The position numbers were made by a program, and so were the translations under genes. Shown here piece after piece: positions 9,232 through 18,319 of a stretch of DNA of 64,000 nucleotides (position 1 is the stretch's first letter; each line of letters starts with the position of its first letter). The stretch comes from Sulfuritalea sp. (GTDB taxonomy: Bacteria > Pseudomonadota > Gammaproteobacteria > Burkholderiales > Rhodocyclaceae): positions 1 to 64,000 of the forward strand of contig JAUXUK010000106.1 in NCBI GenBank assembly GCA_030680805.1, in the 5' to 3' direction. The notes under the pieces are model-generated. The model was not told the DNA's origin. It saw only the letters and a program-made list of their open reading frames with translations, and ran no database searches.

Positions 9232-10269
9232 GTGAGCCCACCCCTTCATCCTGCCGCCGTGCTGTATCGTGGGGAGAAGCCCTTCCCCGCGCTCGCCGCC
9301 TGCGAACACTTTGCCGGCTCGGAAAAAACCATTCGCAAGGCCTTGCACCTGCAGACGGAATTGCTGGTCGACGAGCGGCCGGTGTTCGACGTCACCGCGG
9401 ATTGCGAGGATGGAGCGGCCGCCGGTCGCGAGGCCGAGCATGCGAACATGGTGGCCGACCTGCTGCTGGCCCCGGCCAACGGCTACGGCAGGCTGGGCGC
9501 CCGCATTCACGACGTGACGCATCCGCATTGGCGGGAAGACCTGCAAATCATCGTCGGTCGCGCCGGCCAGCAACTAGCCTACATCGTCCTGCCTAAAGTC
9601 GCCAACGCCGACGATGCGCTGACGCAGATCGTCGCCCTCGACCAAGTGCGTGCGCTCTACAACATCGAACGTCCAATACCGGTCCATGTCCTGATCGAGA
9701 CACCCGGTGCGCTGCATGAGGTCTGGCAGATCGCCGCCCTGCCCCACGTCGAATCGATCGACTTCGGCCTGATGGATTTCGTCAGCGCGCATCACGGCGC
9801 AATTCCCGGCAGCGCCATGCGCTCACCGGGCCAGTTCTCGCATCCGCTGATTGCGCGCGCCAAGTGCGACGTCTCTGCCGCAGCCCTGGGCAATGGCGTG
9901 ATCCCCACGCACAACGTCACCACGGAACTCAACGATCCCGACGTGGTGCGCGAAGACGCGCGTCGCGCCCGCAACGAGTTCGGCTTCCTGCGCATGTGGA
10001 GCATTCACCCGCGCCAGATCCAGCCCATCGTCGAGGCCATGCGCCCGGATTTTGACGAGGTAACCGAAGCCACCGGCATCCTGCTCGCCGCGCAGAGCGC
10101 CCACTGGGGGCCGATTGCCTGGGAAGGCAAGCTGCACGACCGCGCCTCATTTCGTTACTACTGGGAGTTGTTGCGGCGGGCTCACGCCACGGGCGCCGAT
10201 TTGCCGCCCGAAGCCAGCCACAGATTTTTTCATCCCGACACGCAAGCTCCGCAAACCGTTTCCCACTGA
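9232..10269 (+). CDS. HpcH/HpaI aldolase or citrate lyase beta-like protein
   Basis: A 345-residue TIM-barrel C-C lyase of the CitE/HpcH family, with a GTG start. Family signs include DVTADCEDGAAAG for the metal/substrate site, VLPKVANADD, HVLIETPGALHEVWQIAALP and MWSIHPRQIQPIVEA. Relatives cleave (3S)-malyl-CoA or citramalyl-CoA, or are of unknown substrate. Its place between mdh and acnB suggests C4/C5 acid metabolism, but the substrate is not determined by sequence. The ribosome site is weak. Confidence 0.88.
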   Translation: MSPPLHPAAVLYRGEKPFPALAACEHFAGSEKTIRKALHLQTELLVDERPVFDVTADCEDGAAAGREAEHANMVADLLLAPANGYGRLGARIHDVTHPHWREDLQIIVGRAGQQLAYIVLPKVANADDALTQIVALDQVRALYNIERPIPVHVLIETPGALHEVWQIAALPHVESIDFGLMDFVSAHHGAIPGSAMRSPGQFSHPLIARAKCDVSAAALGNGVIPTHNVTTELNDPDVVREDARRARNEFGFLRMWSIHPRQIQPIVEAMRPDFDEVTEATGILLAAQSAHWGPIAWEGKLHDRASFRYYWELLRRAHATGADLPPEASHRFFHPDTQAPQTVSH

Positions 10270-10290
10270 TCCCAACAAGAGGAATTCATC

Positions 10291-12888
10291 ATGCTTGAAG
10301 CCTATCGCCAACACGTCGCCGAACGCGCCAGCCTTGGTATTCCGCCGCTGCCGCTGACCAAGCAGCAGACCGAAGAACTGGTAGTCCTGCTGAAGACTCC
10401 GCCCAAGGGCGAAGGGGCAGTCCTGGTCGACCTGATCACGCATCGCGTTCCGGCCGGCGTGGATGACGCGGCCAAGGTCAAGGCCGAGTTCCTCGCTCGC
10501 GTTGCCAAGGGTGAGGACACGTGCCCGCTGATCTCCCGCGAAAAGGCCACCGAACTGCTCGGCACCATGGTCGGCGGCTACAACGTCAAGCCGCTGATCG
10601 ACGTGCTCGATGACACCGTGGTCGGCGCCACCGCGGCCAAGGCCTTGAAATCCACGCTGCTGATGTTCGACTTTTTCCACGACGTCGCCGAAAAGGCCAA
10701 GGCCGGCAGCGCCAACGCCAAGGCGGTGATGCAGTCCTGGGCCGATGCGGAGTGGTTCACCCAGCGCCCCGACGTGCCGAAGAAGATTTCGGTCACCGTC
10801 TTCAAGGTCACCGGCGAAACCAACACCGACGACCTCTCCCCGGCGCCCGACGCCTGGAGCCGTCCCGACATTCCGCTGCACGCACTGGCGATGCTGAAGA
10901 ACGCCCGCGACGGCATCACGCCCGAGAAACCCGGCGAGCGCGGACCCATGAAGCTGATCGAGGAACTGAAGAAGAAGGGCCACGCGGTCGCCTATGTCGG
11001 CGACGTGGTCGGCACCGGATCCAGCCGCAAGTCGGCCACCAATTCCGTACTGTGGTGGACCGGCGATGACATCCCCTTCGTCCCCAACAAGCGCTACGGC
11101 GGCTTCTGCCTCGGCAGCAAGATCGCGCCGATCTTCTTCAACACCCAGGAAGATGCCGGCGCCTTCCCCATCGAGTGCGATGTCGCACAAATGGCCATGG
11201 GCGACGTGGTCGACATCTATCCCTATGACAAGAAGGTCGAGAAGAACGGTGCTGTGATTTCCAGCTTCGACTACAAGTCGGAAGTGCTGCTCGACGAAGT
11301 GCGCGCCGGCGGCCGCATCAACCTGATCATCGGCCGCGGCCTCACCACCAAGGCACGCGAGTTCCTCGGCCTGCCCGCTTCCACGCTGTTCCGCCTGCCG
11401 CAGCCTCCGGTCGATTCCGGCAAGGGCTTCTCGCTGGCGCAGAAGATGGTCGGCCGCGCCTGCGGCTTCCCCGAAGGCAAAGGCGTGCGCCCCGGCACCT
11501 ACTGCGAACCGAAGATGACCTCGGTCGGCAGCCAGGACACCACCGGCCCGATGACCCGCGACGAACTGAAAGACCTCGCCTGCCTGGGCTTCTCCGCCGA
11601 CCTGGTGATGCAGTCCTTCTGCCACACCGCTGCCTATCCGAAGCTGGTGGACGTCAAGACGCATCGCACCCTGCCCTCCTTCATCACCGCGCGCGGCGGC
11701 ATTTCACTCAAGCCCGGCGACGGCGTGATCCACTCCTGGCTCAACCGCCTGCTGCTGCCTGACACCGTGGGCACCGGCGGCGATTCGCACACGCGTTTCC
11801 CGATCGGCATTTCCTTCCCGGCCGGATCCGGTCTCGTCGCCTTCGCCGCCGCCACCGGCGTCATGCCGCTGGACATGCCCGAATCGGTGCTGGTGCGATT
11901 CAAGGGCTCGCTGGCCGAAGCCGGCAAGCGCGGCATCACACTGCGCGATCTGGTCAATGCAATTCCCTTCTACGCCATCAAGCAGGGCCTGCTGACCGTG
12001 GCCAAGCAGGGCAAGAAGAACATCTTTTCGGGGCGCATCCTCGAAATCGAAGGCCTGCCCGACCTCAAGGTGGAACAGGCATTCGAACTCACCGACGCCT
12101 CGGCCGAGCGTTCCGCCGCCGGCTGCGCCGTGCGCCTGAACAAGGAGCCGATCGTCGAGTACATGCGCTCCAACATCACGCTGATGAAGTGGATGATCGC
12201 CGAAGGCTACGAGGACAGGCGCGCGCTGGGCCGCCGCGTCAAGGCCATGGAAGCGTGGATCGCCAACGGCACGCTGATTCAGCCCGATGCCGATGCCGAG
12301 TACGCCGCCGTGATCGAGATCGACCTGGCCGACGTCAAGGAACCCATCCTCGCCTGCCCCAACGATCCGGATGACGTCAAGGTGCTGTCCGAAGTCGCCG
12401 GCGAGAAGATCGACGAAGTCTTTATCGGTTCCTGCATGACCAACATCGGCCATTTCCGCGCCGCCGGCAAGGTGCTCGAAGGCAAGACTGATATTCCCAC
12501 TCGCCTCTGGATCGCCCCGCCGACCAAGATGGACGCCATGATCCTCAACGAGGAAGGCTACTACGCCATCCTCGGCAAGTCCGGTGCGCGCATGGAAATG
12601 CCGGGATGCTCACTGTGCATGGGCAACCAGGCGCAGATCAAGAAGGGCAGCACGGCCGTGTCGACCTCCACCCGCAACTTCCCCAACCGGCTGGGCATCG
12701 ACACCCGCGTCTATCTGAGTTCCGCCGAACTGGCGGCAGTGACGGCGCTGATGGGCAGGATTCCGACCATGGCCGAGTACCTGGAGCAGGTGCAGGCGGT
12801 GAATGCCAAGGCCGCCGATGTCTATCGCTACATGAATTTCGACCAGATCGCCGAGTTCAAGGAAGTCGCGGATACCGTCACGCTGTAA
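10291..12888 (+). CDS. acnB: aconitate hydratase B
   Basis: Isomerises citrate to isocitrate. The 865-residue length and the domain order with the swivel domain before the catalytic core identify the AcnB type. The N-terminal HEAT-like part starts [20 protein letters not shown]. Ligands of the [4Fe-4S] cluster lie in [10 protein letters not shown] near residue 445 and in [14 protein letters not shown] near the C-terminus. A GAGGAA site precedes the ATG. A strong terminator follows about 120 nt after the stop. Confidence 0.97.
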   Translation: MLEAYRQHVAERASLGIPPLPLTKQQTEELVVLLKTPPKGEGAVLVDLITHRVPAGVDDAAKVKAEFLARVAKGEDTCPLISREKATELLGTMVGGYNVKPLIDVLDDTVVGATAAKALKSTLLMFDFFHDVAEKAKAGSANAKAVMQSWADAEWFTQRPDVPKKISVTVFKVTGETNTDDLSPAPDAWSRPDIPLHALAMLKNARDGITPEKPGERGPMKLIEELKKKGHAVAYVGDVVGTGSSRKSATNSVLWWTGDDIPFVPNKRYGGFCLGSKIAPIFFNTQEDAGAFPIECDVAQMAMGDVVDIYPYDKKVEKNGAVISSFDYKSEVLLDEVRAGGRINLIIGRGLTTKAREFLGLPASTLFRLPQPPVDSGKGFSLAQKMVGRACGFPEGKGVRPGTYCEPKMTSVGSQDTTGPMTRDELKDLACLGFSADLVMQSFCHTAAYPKLVDVKTHRTLPSFITARGGISLKPGDGVIHSWLNRLLLPDTVGTGGDSHTRFPIGISFPAGSGLVAFAAATGVMPLDMPESVLVRFKGSLAEAGKRGITLRDLVNAIPFYAIKQGLLTVAKQGKKNIFSGRILEIEGLPDLKVEQAFELTDASAERSAAGCAVRLNKEPIVEYMRSNITLMKWMIAEGYEDRRALGRRVKAMEAWIANGTLIQPDADAEYAAVIEIDLADVKEPILACPNDPDDVKVLSEVAGEKIDEVFIGSCMTNIGHFRAAGKVLEGKTDIPTRLWIAPPTKMDAMILNEEGYYAILGKSGARMEMPGCSLCMGNQAQIKKGSTAVSTSTRNFPNRLGIDTRVYLSSAELAAVTALMGRIPTMAEYLEQVQAVNAKAADVYRYMNFDQIAEFKEVADTVTL

Positions 12889-12981
12889 TCGCTGCGAATC
12901 GGCGAGAAATCGCCGTGTCGCCATCCGCAGCGGCGAGGAGAGCGTACTTTGCTCGACCGCCCTGCTGCGCAGGGGCTTCAT

Positions 12982-13016
12982 CAGCGCCGACTTTTTGCTT
13001 TGCAAACGAAACGCCC
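12982..13016. repeat. 35-nt repeat before terminator, copy 1
   Basis: This block, beginning CAGCGCCGACTTTTTGC and ending AACGAAACGCCC, is identical to 15547-15581. In both places it runs directly into a strong terminator hairpin. Its first 15 nt also contain the inverse of the dispersed GAAAASTCGGCGCTG motif. Confidence 0.85.
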
Positions 13017-13044
13017 CCGTGGAGAAATCCACGGGGGCGTTTTT
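13010..13044 (+). terminator. Rho-independent terminator after acnB
   Basis: AACGCCCCCGTGG pairs perfectly with CCACGGGGGCGTT around a 6-nt loop, followed by a T run. It closes the mdh-lyase-acnB unit. Confidence 0.9.
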
Positions 13045-13089
13045 CATGGGACGATTCGATCTCGTCCCGTTCCGCCCCATCCGACCTGA

Positions 13090-13308
13090 ATGCACGCCGA
13101 AGATCTGCAACTGCTTGTCACCCGCGAAATGCCCTTTGGCAAGTACAAGGGAAGGCTGATCGCCGATCTGCCCGGCAACTACCTGAACTGGTTTGCCCGC
13201 GAAGGCTTTCCACCCGGGGAGATTGGCCGCCTGCTGGCGCTGATGCATGAAGTTGATCACAATGGCCTGAATGACTTGTTGGCGCCGCTGCGCGCCAAGC
13301 GGTGCTGA
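13090..13308 (+). CDS. DUF3820 family protein
   Basis: A small 72-residue protein with the DUF3820 pattern: MPFGKYKGRLIADLPGNYL near residues 14-32 and a following LNWFAREGFPPGEIGRLL. No function is established for the family from what I can see here. It stands alone after the acnB terminator and just before the ECF sigma gene on the same strand. Confidence 0.8.
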   Translation: MHAEDLQLLVTREMPFGKYKGRLIADLPGNYLNWFAREGFPPGEIGRLLALMHEVDHNGLNDLLAPLRAKRC

Positions 13309-13345
13309 ACGTCGCTTGTGGCGAATCCCGCCGAGAAAAGGCGAT

Positions 13346-13370
13346 GGAACTTTTTCGCCGCCTGTTCGTT
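13346..13370 (+). promoter_or_regulatory. putative ECF promoter upstream of the sigma factor gene
   Basis: GGAAC (13346-13350), 16 nt, then CGTT (13367-13370) matches the general GGAAC/CGT layout of group 4 sigma factors. The same spacing recurs at 14903-14927 in this gene cluster. Transcription would begin about 20 nt before the sigma ATG. Confidence 0.5.
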
Positions 13371-13395
13371 TGGTAATTACGATGCTACGGAACGA

Positions 13396-13986
13396 ATGAC
13401 CCGAATGGCCGATGAAGCCGAAAGCGAACTCATCGCCCGTGCGCAGAAAGGCGACCATCGAGCCTTCACTGCGCTCGTCCGCAGTTATCAGGATCGCGTG
13501 TTCCGTTTCATCCTGCGCCTGATCGGCGCACGCGATGAAGCCATGGATCTGACTCAGGAGACCTTCATGAAAGCGCATCAGGCCCTGCCGGGCTGGCGGC
13601 CGGAGGCGCAGTTCCGCACCTGGCTGTTCCGCATCGCGCACAATGCCGCGCTCGACGTGCTGCGCCGACGCAAGCATGTCGAATTCGTTTCCATCGACGA
13701 TCTTCCCGGCGGAGACGAAGGCCATGCGCTACCCGATCCGGCGCGGCGGCCCGACGAACTGCTGGCCGACCGGCAGAGCATCGAACTGCTCGAGCGCACG
13801 CTGCGCGACCTGCCCGCAGAGCACCGCGAAATCCTGCTGCTGCGCGAACTGGAAGAGATGTCCTACACCGAAATTGCCGCCACGCTGGGCATCGCCGAAG
13901 GCACCGTCAAATCCCGCATTGCCCGCGCCCGCAGCGCAGCCCTCGCCGGCTACCAACGCCACACCGGAGAACACCGCGATGAATGA
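13396..13986 (+). CDS. ECF-type RNA polymerase sigma factor
   Basis: A ~196-residue group 4 sigma factor. Region 2 is readable (FTALVRSYQDRVFRFILRL, DLTQETFMKAHQAL, FRTWLFRIAHNAALDVLRRR) and so is region 4 (LPAEHREILLLRELEEMSYTEIAATL, GTVKSRIARARSA). I use ATG 13396 (MTRMADEAE); the frame is open from 13318 but the extra N-terminus does not resemble the family. The stop overlaps the anti-sigma ATG, which points to coupled translation. Probably autoregulated from the promoter at 13346. Confidence 0.92.
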   Translation: MTRMADEAESELIARAQKGDHRAFTALVRSYQDRVFRFILRLIGARDEAMDLTQETFMKAHQALPGWRPEAQFRTWLFRIAHNAALDVLRRRKHVEFVSIDDLPGGDEGHALPDPARRPDELLADRQSIELLERTLRDLPAEHREILLLRELEEMSYTEIAATLGIAEGTVKSRIARARSAALAGYQRHTGEHRDE

Positions 13987-14443
13987 ACAGCCAAGCGCCA
14001 TGCACGCCCCCGATCTGCCCGAACTGTCCGCCTATCTGGACCGCGAACTCGATGCCGACGGGCGACAGCGCGTCGCCGCCCATCTCGCGGCTTGCCCCGT
14101 CTGTGCCGCGCGCTTTGCCGAGTTGCAGGCACTCTCGGCCGGCTTCAGGGCGCTACCCGTGGAAGCCCTTGGGTTCGATCTGGCCGGTGTCGTCGAAGGC
14201 CGCCTCGCTGCGGCGCCCCGCGCACCGGCGGCGCGCCAGCGGCGCGACTGGTGGGCTGGCCTGCCGGTTGCGATGGGTGCCGCAGCGTCGATTGCCGCAG
14301 GCGTCTTCATGGGCTCGGCGCTGGTCACCGGCGGCGTTGCGACGGCACCGCGCATGGCTGCCCTGCGCGTCTTCGACACCATGCCGCCGGGCAACTTGTG
14401 CATCGGCCTCGAATCCTGCTACGCCAAGGGAAACGTCAAATGA
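13979..14443 (+). CDS. zinc-finger anti-sigma factor (zf-HC2)
   Basis: A 154-residue membrane anti-sigma factor. The cytoplasmic N-terminal domain has the HxxxCxxC zinc motif in AAHLAACPVCAARF near residues 36-49. A membrane span follows at roughly residues 90-120 (LPVAMGAAASIAAGVFMGSA), then a short periplasmic tail with two cysteines (GNLCIGLESC). It overlaps the sigma gene by 8 nt and the next gene by 4 nt. It should hold the sigma factor at the membrane until a periplasmic signal arrives. Confidence 0.9.
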   Translation: MNEQPSAMHAPDLPELSAYLDRELDADGRQRVAAHLAACPVCAARFAELQALSAGFRALPVEALGFDLAGVVEGRLAAAPRAPAARQRRDWWAGLPVAMGAAASIAAGVFMGSALVTGGVATAPRMAALRVFDTMPPGNLCIGLESCYAKGNVK

Positions 14444-14895
14444 AACCGACCCATCTGCGCATCGCGCTCGTCCTGTCAGTCCTCGTCAATCTCGGCGTAC
14501 TCGGCGCCGTCGCCTACCGCGCCATGGCGCCGTCCGCCGCGCCAGCGGCCGGCGAAAGCCTGTCACGCCATCTTCAACTCGGCACGGATCAACTCCACCG
14601 CTGGCACGAGTCGGAGGCCGCCTTCCTCAAGCAACTCGGTACCGGTGCCGAGCAGATCCGCACCCACCGCGACCGCATGATCGGCGCGATCTTTGCCGAA
14701 ACGCCGGATCAGGCGCTGGTCGACGCCGAGCGCACGGCCATCGCCCGCCTGCAGGAGGAACAACAAAAACTGGTTATCGCGCAACTGCTGCGCGAGCGCG
14801 AGCTGCTGCAAGCGCCCCAGCGCGAGAAGCTGGCCCGCCTGCTGCTGGCACAGCCGGTCGGACCGTCGACCATCGAGCAGTTGCACCGCGATTGA
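14440..14895 (+). CDS. periplasmic metal-sensor-like protein (Spy/ZraP/CnrX-like)
   Basis: A 151-residue protein with one N-terminal membrane anchor (IALVLSVLVNLGVLGAVAYR) and a helical, charged periplasmic part (LHRWHESEAAFLKQL, AIARLQEEQQKLVIAQLLRE). This resembles the heavy-metal sensor/Spy-like group. Its position directly after a sigma/anti-sigma pair recalls the CnrYXH arrangement, in which a periplasmic sensor modulates the anti-sigma factor. The metal is not evident. ATG 14440 overlaps the preceding stop as ATGA. Confidence 0.75.
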   Translation: MKPTHLRIALVLSVLVNLGVLGAVAYRAMAPSAAPAAGESLSRHLQLGTDQLHRWHESEAAFLKQLGTGAEQIRTHRDRMIGAIFAETPDQALVDAERTAIARLQEEQQKLVIAQLLRERELLQAPQREKLARLLLAQPVGPSTIEQLHRD

Positions 14896-14902
14896 CGCCG
14901 AA

Positions 14903-14927
14903 GGAACATTTCCGTCTGCCGCTCGTT
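14903..14927 (+). promoter_or_regulatory. putative ECF promoter, second copy
   Basis: GGAAC (14903-14907), 16 nt, CGTT (14924-14927), the same boxes and spacing as at 13346-13370. It precedes the His-rich periplasmic protein gene by about 75 nt. Confidence 0.5.
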
Positions 14928-15001
14928 CAAGTCGGTGAGGTCCACGCTTCGACGCATAGGGCGCGACAGCGGACATCGCTCAACTGAATGGAGAAGCAAA
15001 C

Positions 15002-15502
15002 ATGAAACAGCAGACATCGCGCGCACTGGGCGCAATCCTTTTTGCCGCCGGCCTTTCCTTGGCCGCCACAGGTCACACGGCGCCGGCGGAGCACAAGCAC
15101 GACGCGCACGCCGAGCACGGCGCGCCGGCAAAGTTGCAGCTGAATGCCGGAAAGAAATGGGAAACCGACGAGGCCCTGCGCAAATCGATGAGAAGCATCC
15201 GCCAGGCGGTCGAGGCCTCGCTGCACGATATCCACGAAAACCGCATGAAGCCTGCCGGTTACGGAGCCTTGGCGAGCAAGGTCGAAGGCGAAGTCGGCAA
15301 CATCGTTGCCAACTGCAAGCTTGAACCGAAGGCCGACGCACAGTTGCATCTGGTTGTGGCCGAGCTGCTGTCGGGCGCCGAACAGATGGCCGGCAAGGTC
15401 AAGAAAGTCAAGCGCGAGGACGGCGCGGTGAAAGTGATCGGCGCGCTGGAAAAATACGCCACCTATTTCGACGATCCGCAATTCAAGCCGATCGCGCATT
15501 GA
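15002..15502 (+). CDS. His-rich periplasmic protein, function unknown
   Basis: A 166-residue protein with a clear signal peptide (RALGAILFAAGLSLAATGHT, cleavage near residue 27). A histidine cluster follows (EHKHDAHAEHGA), then a helical domain with one cysteine (VANCKLEPKADAQLHLVVAEL). The histidine run suggests metal binding, which fits its position behind a sigma/anti-sigma/metal-sensor set and a shared ECF promoter. I do not recognise a named family with certainty. ATG 15002 has a weak GAGAAG site. Confidence 0.75.
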   Translation: MKQQTSRALGAILFAAGLSLAATGHTAPAEHKHDAHAEHGAPAKLQLNAGKKWETDEALRKSMRSIRQAVEASLHDIHENRMKPAGYGALASKVEGEVGNIVANCKLEPKADAQLHLVVAELLSGAEQMAGKVKKVKREDGAVKVIGALEKYATYFDDPQFKPIAH

Positions 15503-15535
15503 GCGATTCGAACGGCACGCGGAAAACATCCCGTG

Positions 15536-15561
15536 CGCCGTGTCGCCAGCGCCGACTTTTT
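15536..15561 (-). repeat. dispersed 26-nt motif, copy 1 (intergenic)
   Basis: On the minus strand: AAAAAGTCGGCGCTGG, then CGACACGGCG. It is the only full-length copy outside a gene and overlaps the 35-nt repeat that precedes the terminator. Confidence 0.75.
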
Positions 15562-15581
15562 GCTTTGCAAACGAAACGCCC
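15547..15581. repeat. 35-nt repeat before terminator, copy 2
   Basis: Identical over 35 nt to 12982-13016 and likewise joined to a terminator stem. Confidence 0.85.
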
Positions 15582-15609
15582 TCGCAGAGCAATCTGCGGG
15601 GGCGTTTTT
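15575..15609 (+). terminator. Rho-independent terminator between convergent genes
   Basis: AACGCCCTCGCAGA pairs with TCTGCGGGGGCGTT (one G-T pair) around a 4-nt loop and is followed by a T run. It ends the sigma-factor cluster and faces the leftward cyclase gene. Confidence 0.85.
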
Positions 15610-15621
15610 CATGGCCGCCGC

Positions 15622-17352
15622 CTAGGCCGACAGGCTCTGCTCGAAGAAGCGCAGGGTGTTGCGCCCAGCCGCCTTCGACTGATACATGGCGAGGTCCGCC
15701 TGCTTCAGCAGTTCATCGACGCTGGTGCGCTGGTCCGCAAACAGCGTGACGCCGATGCTCGGCGTGCTGCTGTGCTCCTTGCCGAGCAGCTCGTAGACCG
15801 CATCGAGCGTGGCGAGGATTTTTCCCCCGACGGCTTCGGCCTGCCGCCTTGCCTCGGCCCCGTTTTCGCTGAGGTCGGTAAGCAGCACCACGAACTCGTC
15901 GCCACCGAGGCGCGCTGCCGTATCCACCTCGCGGATGCAACTGTTCAGCCGTTGCGCCACCTGCTGCAGCAGCAGGTCGCCATGGTCGTGACCGTGCGTG
16001 TCATTGAGTTTCTTGAAGTTGTCGAGGTCGATCAGCAGCAGCGCGCCGCGCCGTCCGCTGCGGGCGCAGGCCGCCAGCGCCCATTGCAGCCGATCGATCA
16101 GCAGCCTGCGGTTGGGCAACTGGGTGAGATCGTCGTAGAGCGCCAGGTGCCGGATCTGCTCCTCGGCCGCCTTGTGCTCGCTGAGGTCCATCATCGTCGC
16201 GACATAATTCGTCGTGGTCGAGCCATCGCCGCATTTGACGGTCGCGATCGTGAGCCATACCGGATGGATTTCGCCGCTCTTGCGACGATTCCAGATCTCT
16301 CCCTGCCATGATCCGGTGCGATGAATGCTCTCCCACATCGCCGCATAGAATGCGGCGTCATGGCGTCCGGACTTGAGCAGGCCCGGCGTCAGCCCGATGA
16401 CCGCATCCGCGGCGTAGCCGGTCAGCACCGAGAAAGCCTGATTCACCCGCTGGATCACGCAATCCGCGTCGGTGACCATGATGCCGACACTGGCCTCGAA
16501 CGCCGCGGCGGCTATCTGCAGCTGTGCTTCCGCGAGCTTGCGTTCGGTAACATCGTGAGCAACGACGACCACCCGCGCCACCCGGCCTTCGCTGTCCCGG
16601 ATCACCCCGCCCACTGATTCCATCTGCCGGATGCTGCCGTCCGCCAGATGGAAGCGGTATTCGCTGCGCTGGCCGATCCCGCTTCTGACGGTTTCCTTGA
16701 AGGCGGCGATGATGCGCGGCCGGTCTTCATCATGGACCTCGGCGAACGAATCCGTGCCGATCAGGTTCTCCGTAGCGCCGAAAAGCTTCTTGTAGGAAGG
16801 GCTGTTGTAGATGCGGCGCCCTTCCAGATCGAGCACCGCAATGAAGTCGCCGAGATTCTCAGCGATCAGGCGGAAAAACCTTTCCTGCTCGCGCAAGGCC
16901 GTTTCGGCCGTCTTGCGCGCGGCGATGTCGGTCAGCACGAGCAGCAGCAACAGCGGCACGCCGTCCCTGAACAGCCGAAGCCCATCCATCTGCGCGAAGA
17001 ACGGCGATCCGTCCGCGTGCAGCAGCGTGATTTCCAGGGTCAATGGCCCATCGCGGCAGGCCAGAGCGGAAAGATGCGCGCTCAGCAACGCATGGTCCGC
17101 AGGTGCCACGAATCGCGAAAAAGGCGTCGCCACCATTTCTTCGCGGGCCAGCCCGAGCAGCGCAACACCGGCGCGATTCACATCGGTGATCGCACCCTGC
17201 CCGGTCACCGCAAAGCAGGCGCTGGGAGCGAACTCGAAGAACTCGCCATGGCGATCGCGCGACAAGGCTGCGGCCGTCACGGGATGCGATGCCTCGTCCA
17301 GTTCCTTTTCCAGTTGAACCTTGCGAGCCTGATCGTCCGGCCTCAACTCCAT
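15622..17352 (-). CDS. diguanylate cyclase with three PAS domains
   Basis: A 576-residue soluble protein without membrane spans. It has three PAS-like segments (roughly residues 35-150, 155-275 and 280-400) and a C-terminal GGDEF domain. The active site AARLGGDEFVVLL is intact and a product-inhibition site REVD stands five residues before it, so it is probably an active, feedback-controlled cyclic di-GMP synthase. The sensed signal is unknown. It overlaps the preceding small gene by 10 nt. Confidence 0.92.
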   Translation of the reverse strand: MELRPDDQARKVQLEKELDEASHPVTAAALSRDRHGEFFEFAPSACFAVTGQGAITDVNRAGVALLGLAREEMVATPFSRFVAPADHALLSAHLSALACRDGPLTLEITLLHADGSPFFAQMDGLRLFRDGVPLLLLLVLTDIAARKTAETALREQERFFRLIAENLGDFIAVLDLEGRRIYNSPSYKKLFGATENLIGTDSFAEVHDEDRPRIIAAFKETVRSGIGQRSEYRFHLADGSIRQMESVGGVIRDSEGRVARVVVVAHDVTERKLAEAQLQIAAAAFEASVGIMVTDADCVIQRVNQAFSVLTGYAADAVIGLTPGLLKSGRHDAAFYAAMWESIHRTGSWQGEIWNRRKSGEIHPVWLTIATVKCGDGSTTTNYVATMMDLSEHKAAEEQIRHLALYDDLTQLPNRRLLIDRLQWALAACARSGRRGALLLIDLDNFKKLNDTHGHDHGDLLLQQVAQRLNSCIREVDTAARLGGDEFVVLLTDLSENGAEARRQAEAVGGKILATLDAVYELLGKEHSSTPSIGVTLFADQRTSVDELLKQADLAMYQSKAAGRNTLRFFEQSLSA

Positions 17353-17624
17353 CGGAGTGACGATGCAAACGCCGGGCTGCCACCTGGACGGCCGGCCACA
17401 GCGGACAGTACGTTCGGATTCCCTGTCATCGATCCAGCCCCCTGATTGGCGTAGGCCCAGTTGAGATGGGCGACACGCAACGCGACCAGTTGCCGTTGCG
17501 CATCCGCATCACCGCCGGAAGCCTTGCCAAGAAGCTCCTGAAAAAACGCTTCGCTCGCACGGTCCATTTCCGCCGGTGAGGTTGATAGCGGCAGACCGAC
17601 GATTTCATTCAGTCGAGGAATCAT
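17343..17624 (-). CDS. hypothetical protein coupled to diguanylate cyclase
   Basis: A 93-residue protein starting MIPRLNEIVGLPLSTSPAEM with a strong GGAGGGG site just upstream. It is helical and polar, without signal peptide or membrane span, and I do not recognise a family. Its 3' end overlaps the cyclase start by 10 nt, so the two are probably co-translated. Confidence 0.6.
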   Translation of the reverse strand: MIPRLNEIVGLPLSTSPAEMDRASEAFFQELLGKASGGDADAQRQLVALRVAHLNWAYANQGAGSMTGNPNVLSAVAGRPGGSPAFASSLRWS

Positions 17625-17679
17625 ACACCCCTCCCCTGTCTGCGGAGCCGGCATGGAATCCCGCGCGAATCCGGCGCTG

Positions 17680-18075
17680 CTAGCTGGCGGCCTTCGGCGC
17701 ACGGCGTGGCTTGATGACTTCGACCTTTGCCAATGTCTTGTTCAGTTGGACGTCGTCCAGCCCCCCGAGCAGCAGCAGACCAGCCCGCAACAGCTCGCTT
17801 CTGCGGACGCTGGCGCCGGAGAGCATCAGGCGCGTCTTCAATGCGCCCAATTGGGCGTACTCGGCTTCCGTGATCGTGTAGCGGCGGGAGACCGGCTTGG
17901 GCTTCTTCTGCTTCTGGCCGTTGGATTTGGAAGGTGCCGCGACCAGGGACTTTGCCGCGGGTTTTGCGGCAACGGCTCTGGAAAGCCTTACGCGTCTGGC
18001 CGCGGTCGGGGTTTTCGATTCGGCGGCAGTGGGCACCAGTTTCTTCGTACGCGCCTGGACTTTGGCTATTGGCAT
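17680..18075 (-). CDS. Lys/Ala-rich protein with ribbon-helix-helix-like C-terminus
   Basis: A 131-residue basic protein. Residues 1-65 are low-complexity and rich in Lys, Ala and Pro (RVRLSRAVAAKPAAKSLVAA). Residues 66-105 (YTITEAEYAQLGALKTRL, RRSELLRAGLLLL) look like a short ribbon-helix-helix DNA-binding fold. A nucleoid-associated or regulatory role is inference. The N-terminal tail resembles that of the HU protein at 61458-61823. Confidence 0.6.
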   Translation of the reverse strand: MPIAKVQARTKKLVPTAAESKTPTAARRVRLSRAVAAKPAAKSLVAAPSKSNGQKQKKPKPVSRRYTITEAEYAQLGALKTRLMLSGASVRRSELLRAGLLLLGGLDDVQLNKTLAKVEVIKPRRAPKAAS

Positions 18076-18319
18076 TCAATATCTCTCCGTCGTGGTCGGC
18101 GCGGACGCCGAAGGGTTTCCGGAAACATTTTCCGGAAGGGCTCGAACTGCCGGACACGGAACGGCTGCACAGCCGCCATGAAAGACCGAAAGCCGATCGC
18201 ACCCTAAGTTATTCTATGCATGGCATGCAGGATGCAAATACCCGCGGACAGGTATTCGGGCTACCGACTTGGGGGTATTTTCGGGTGAACCGGACGAAGA
18301 AGCCCTATCTGAGAACGGT

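Noticed and set aside
15640-16100. DNA similarity to 32140-32600
   Set aside because: Both encode GGDEF domains of related cyclases. This is paralogy rather than a separate repeat element.
18230-18260. Short inverted AATACC/GGTATT near the NarL-type regulator
   Set aside because: Only 6-bp arms and no matching second site, so it is too weak to call an operator.
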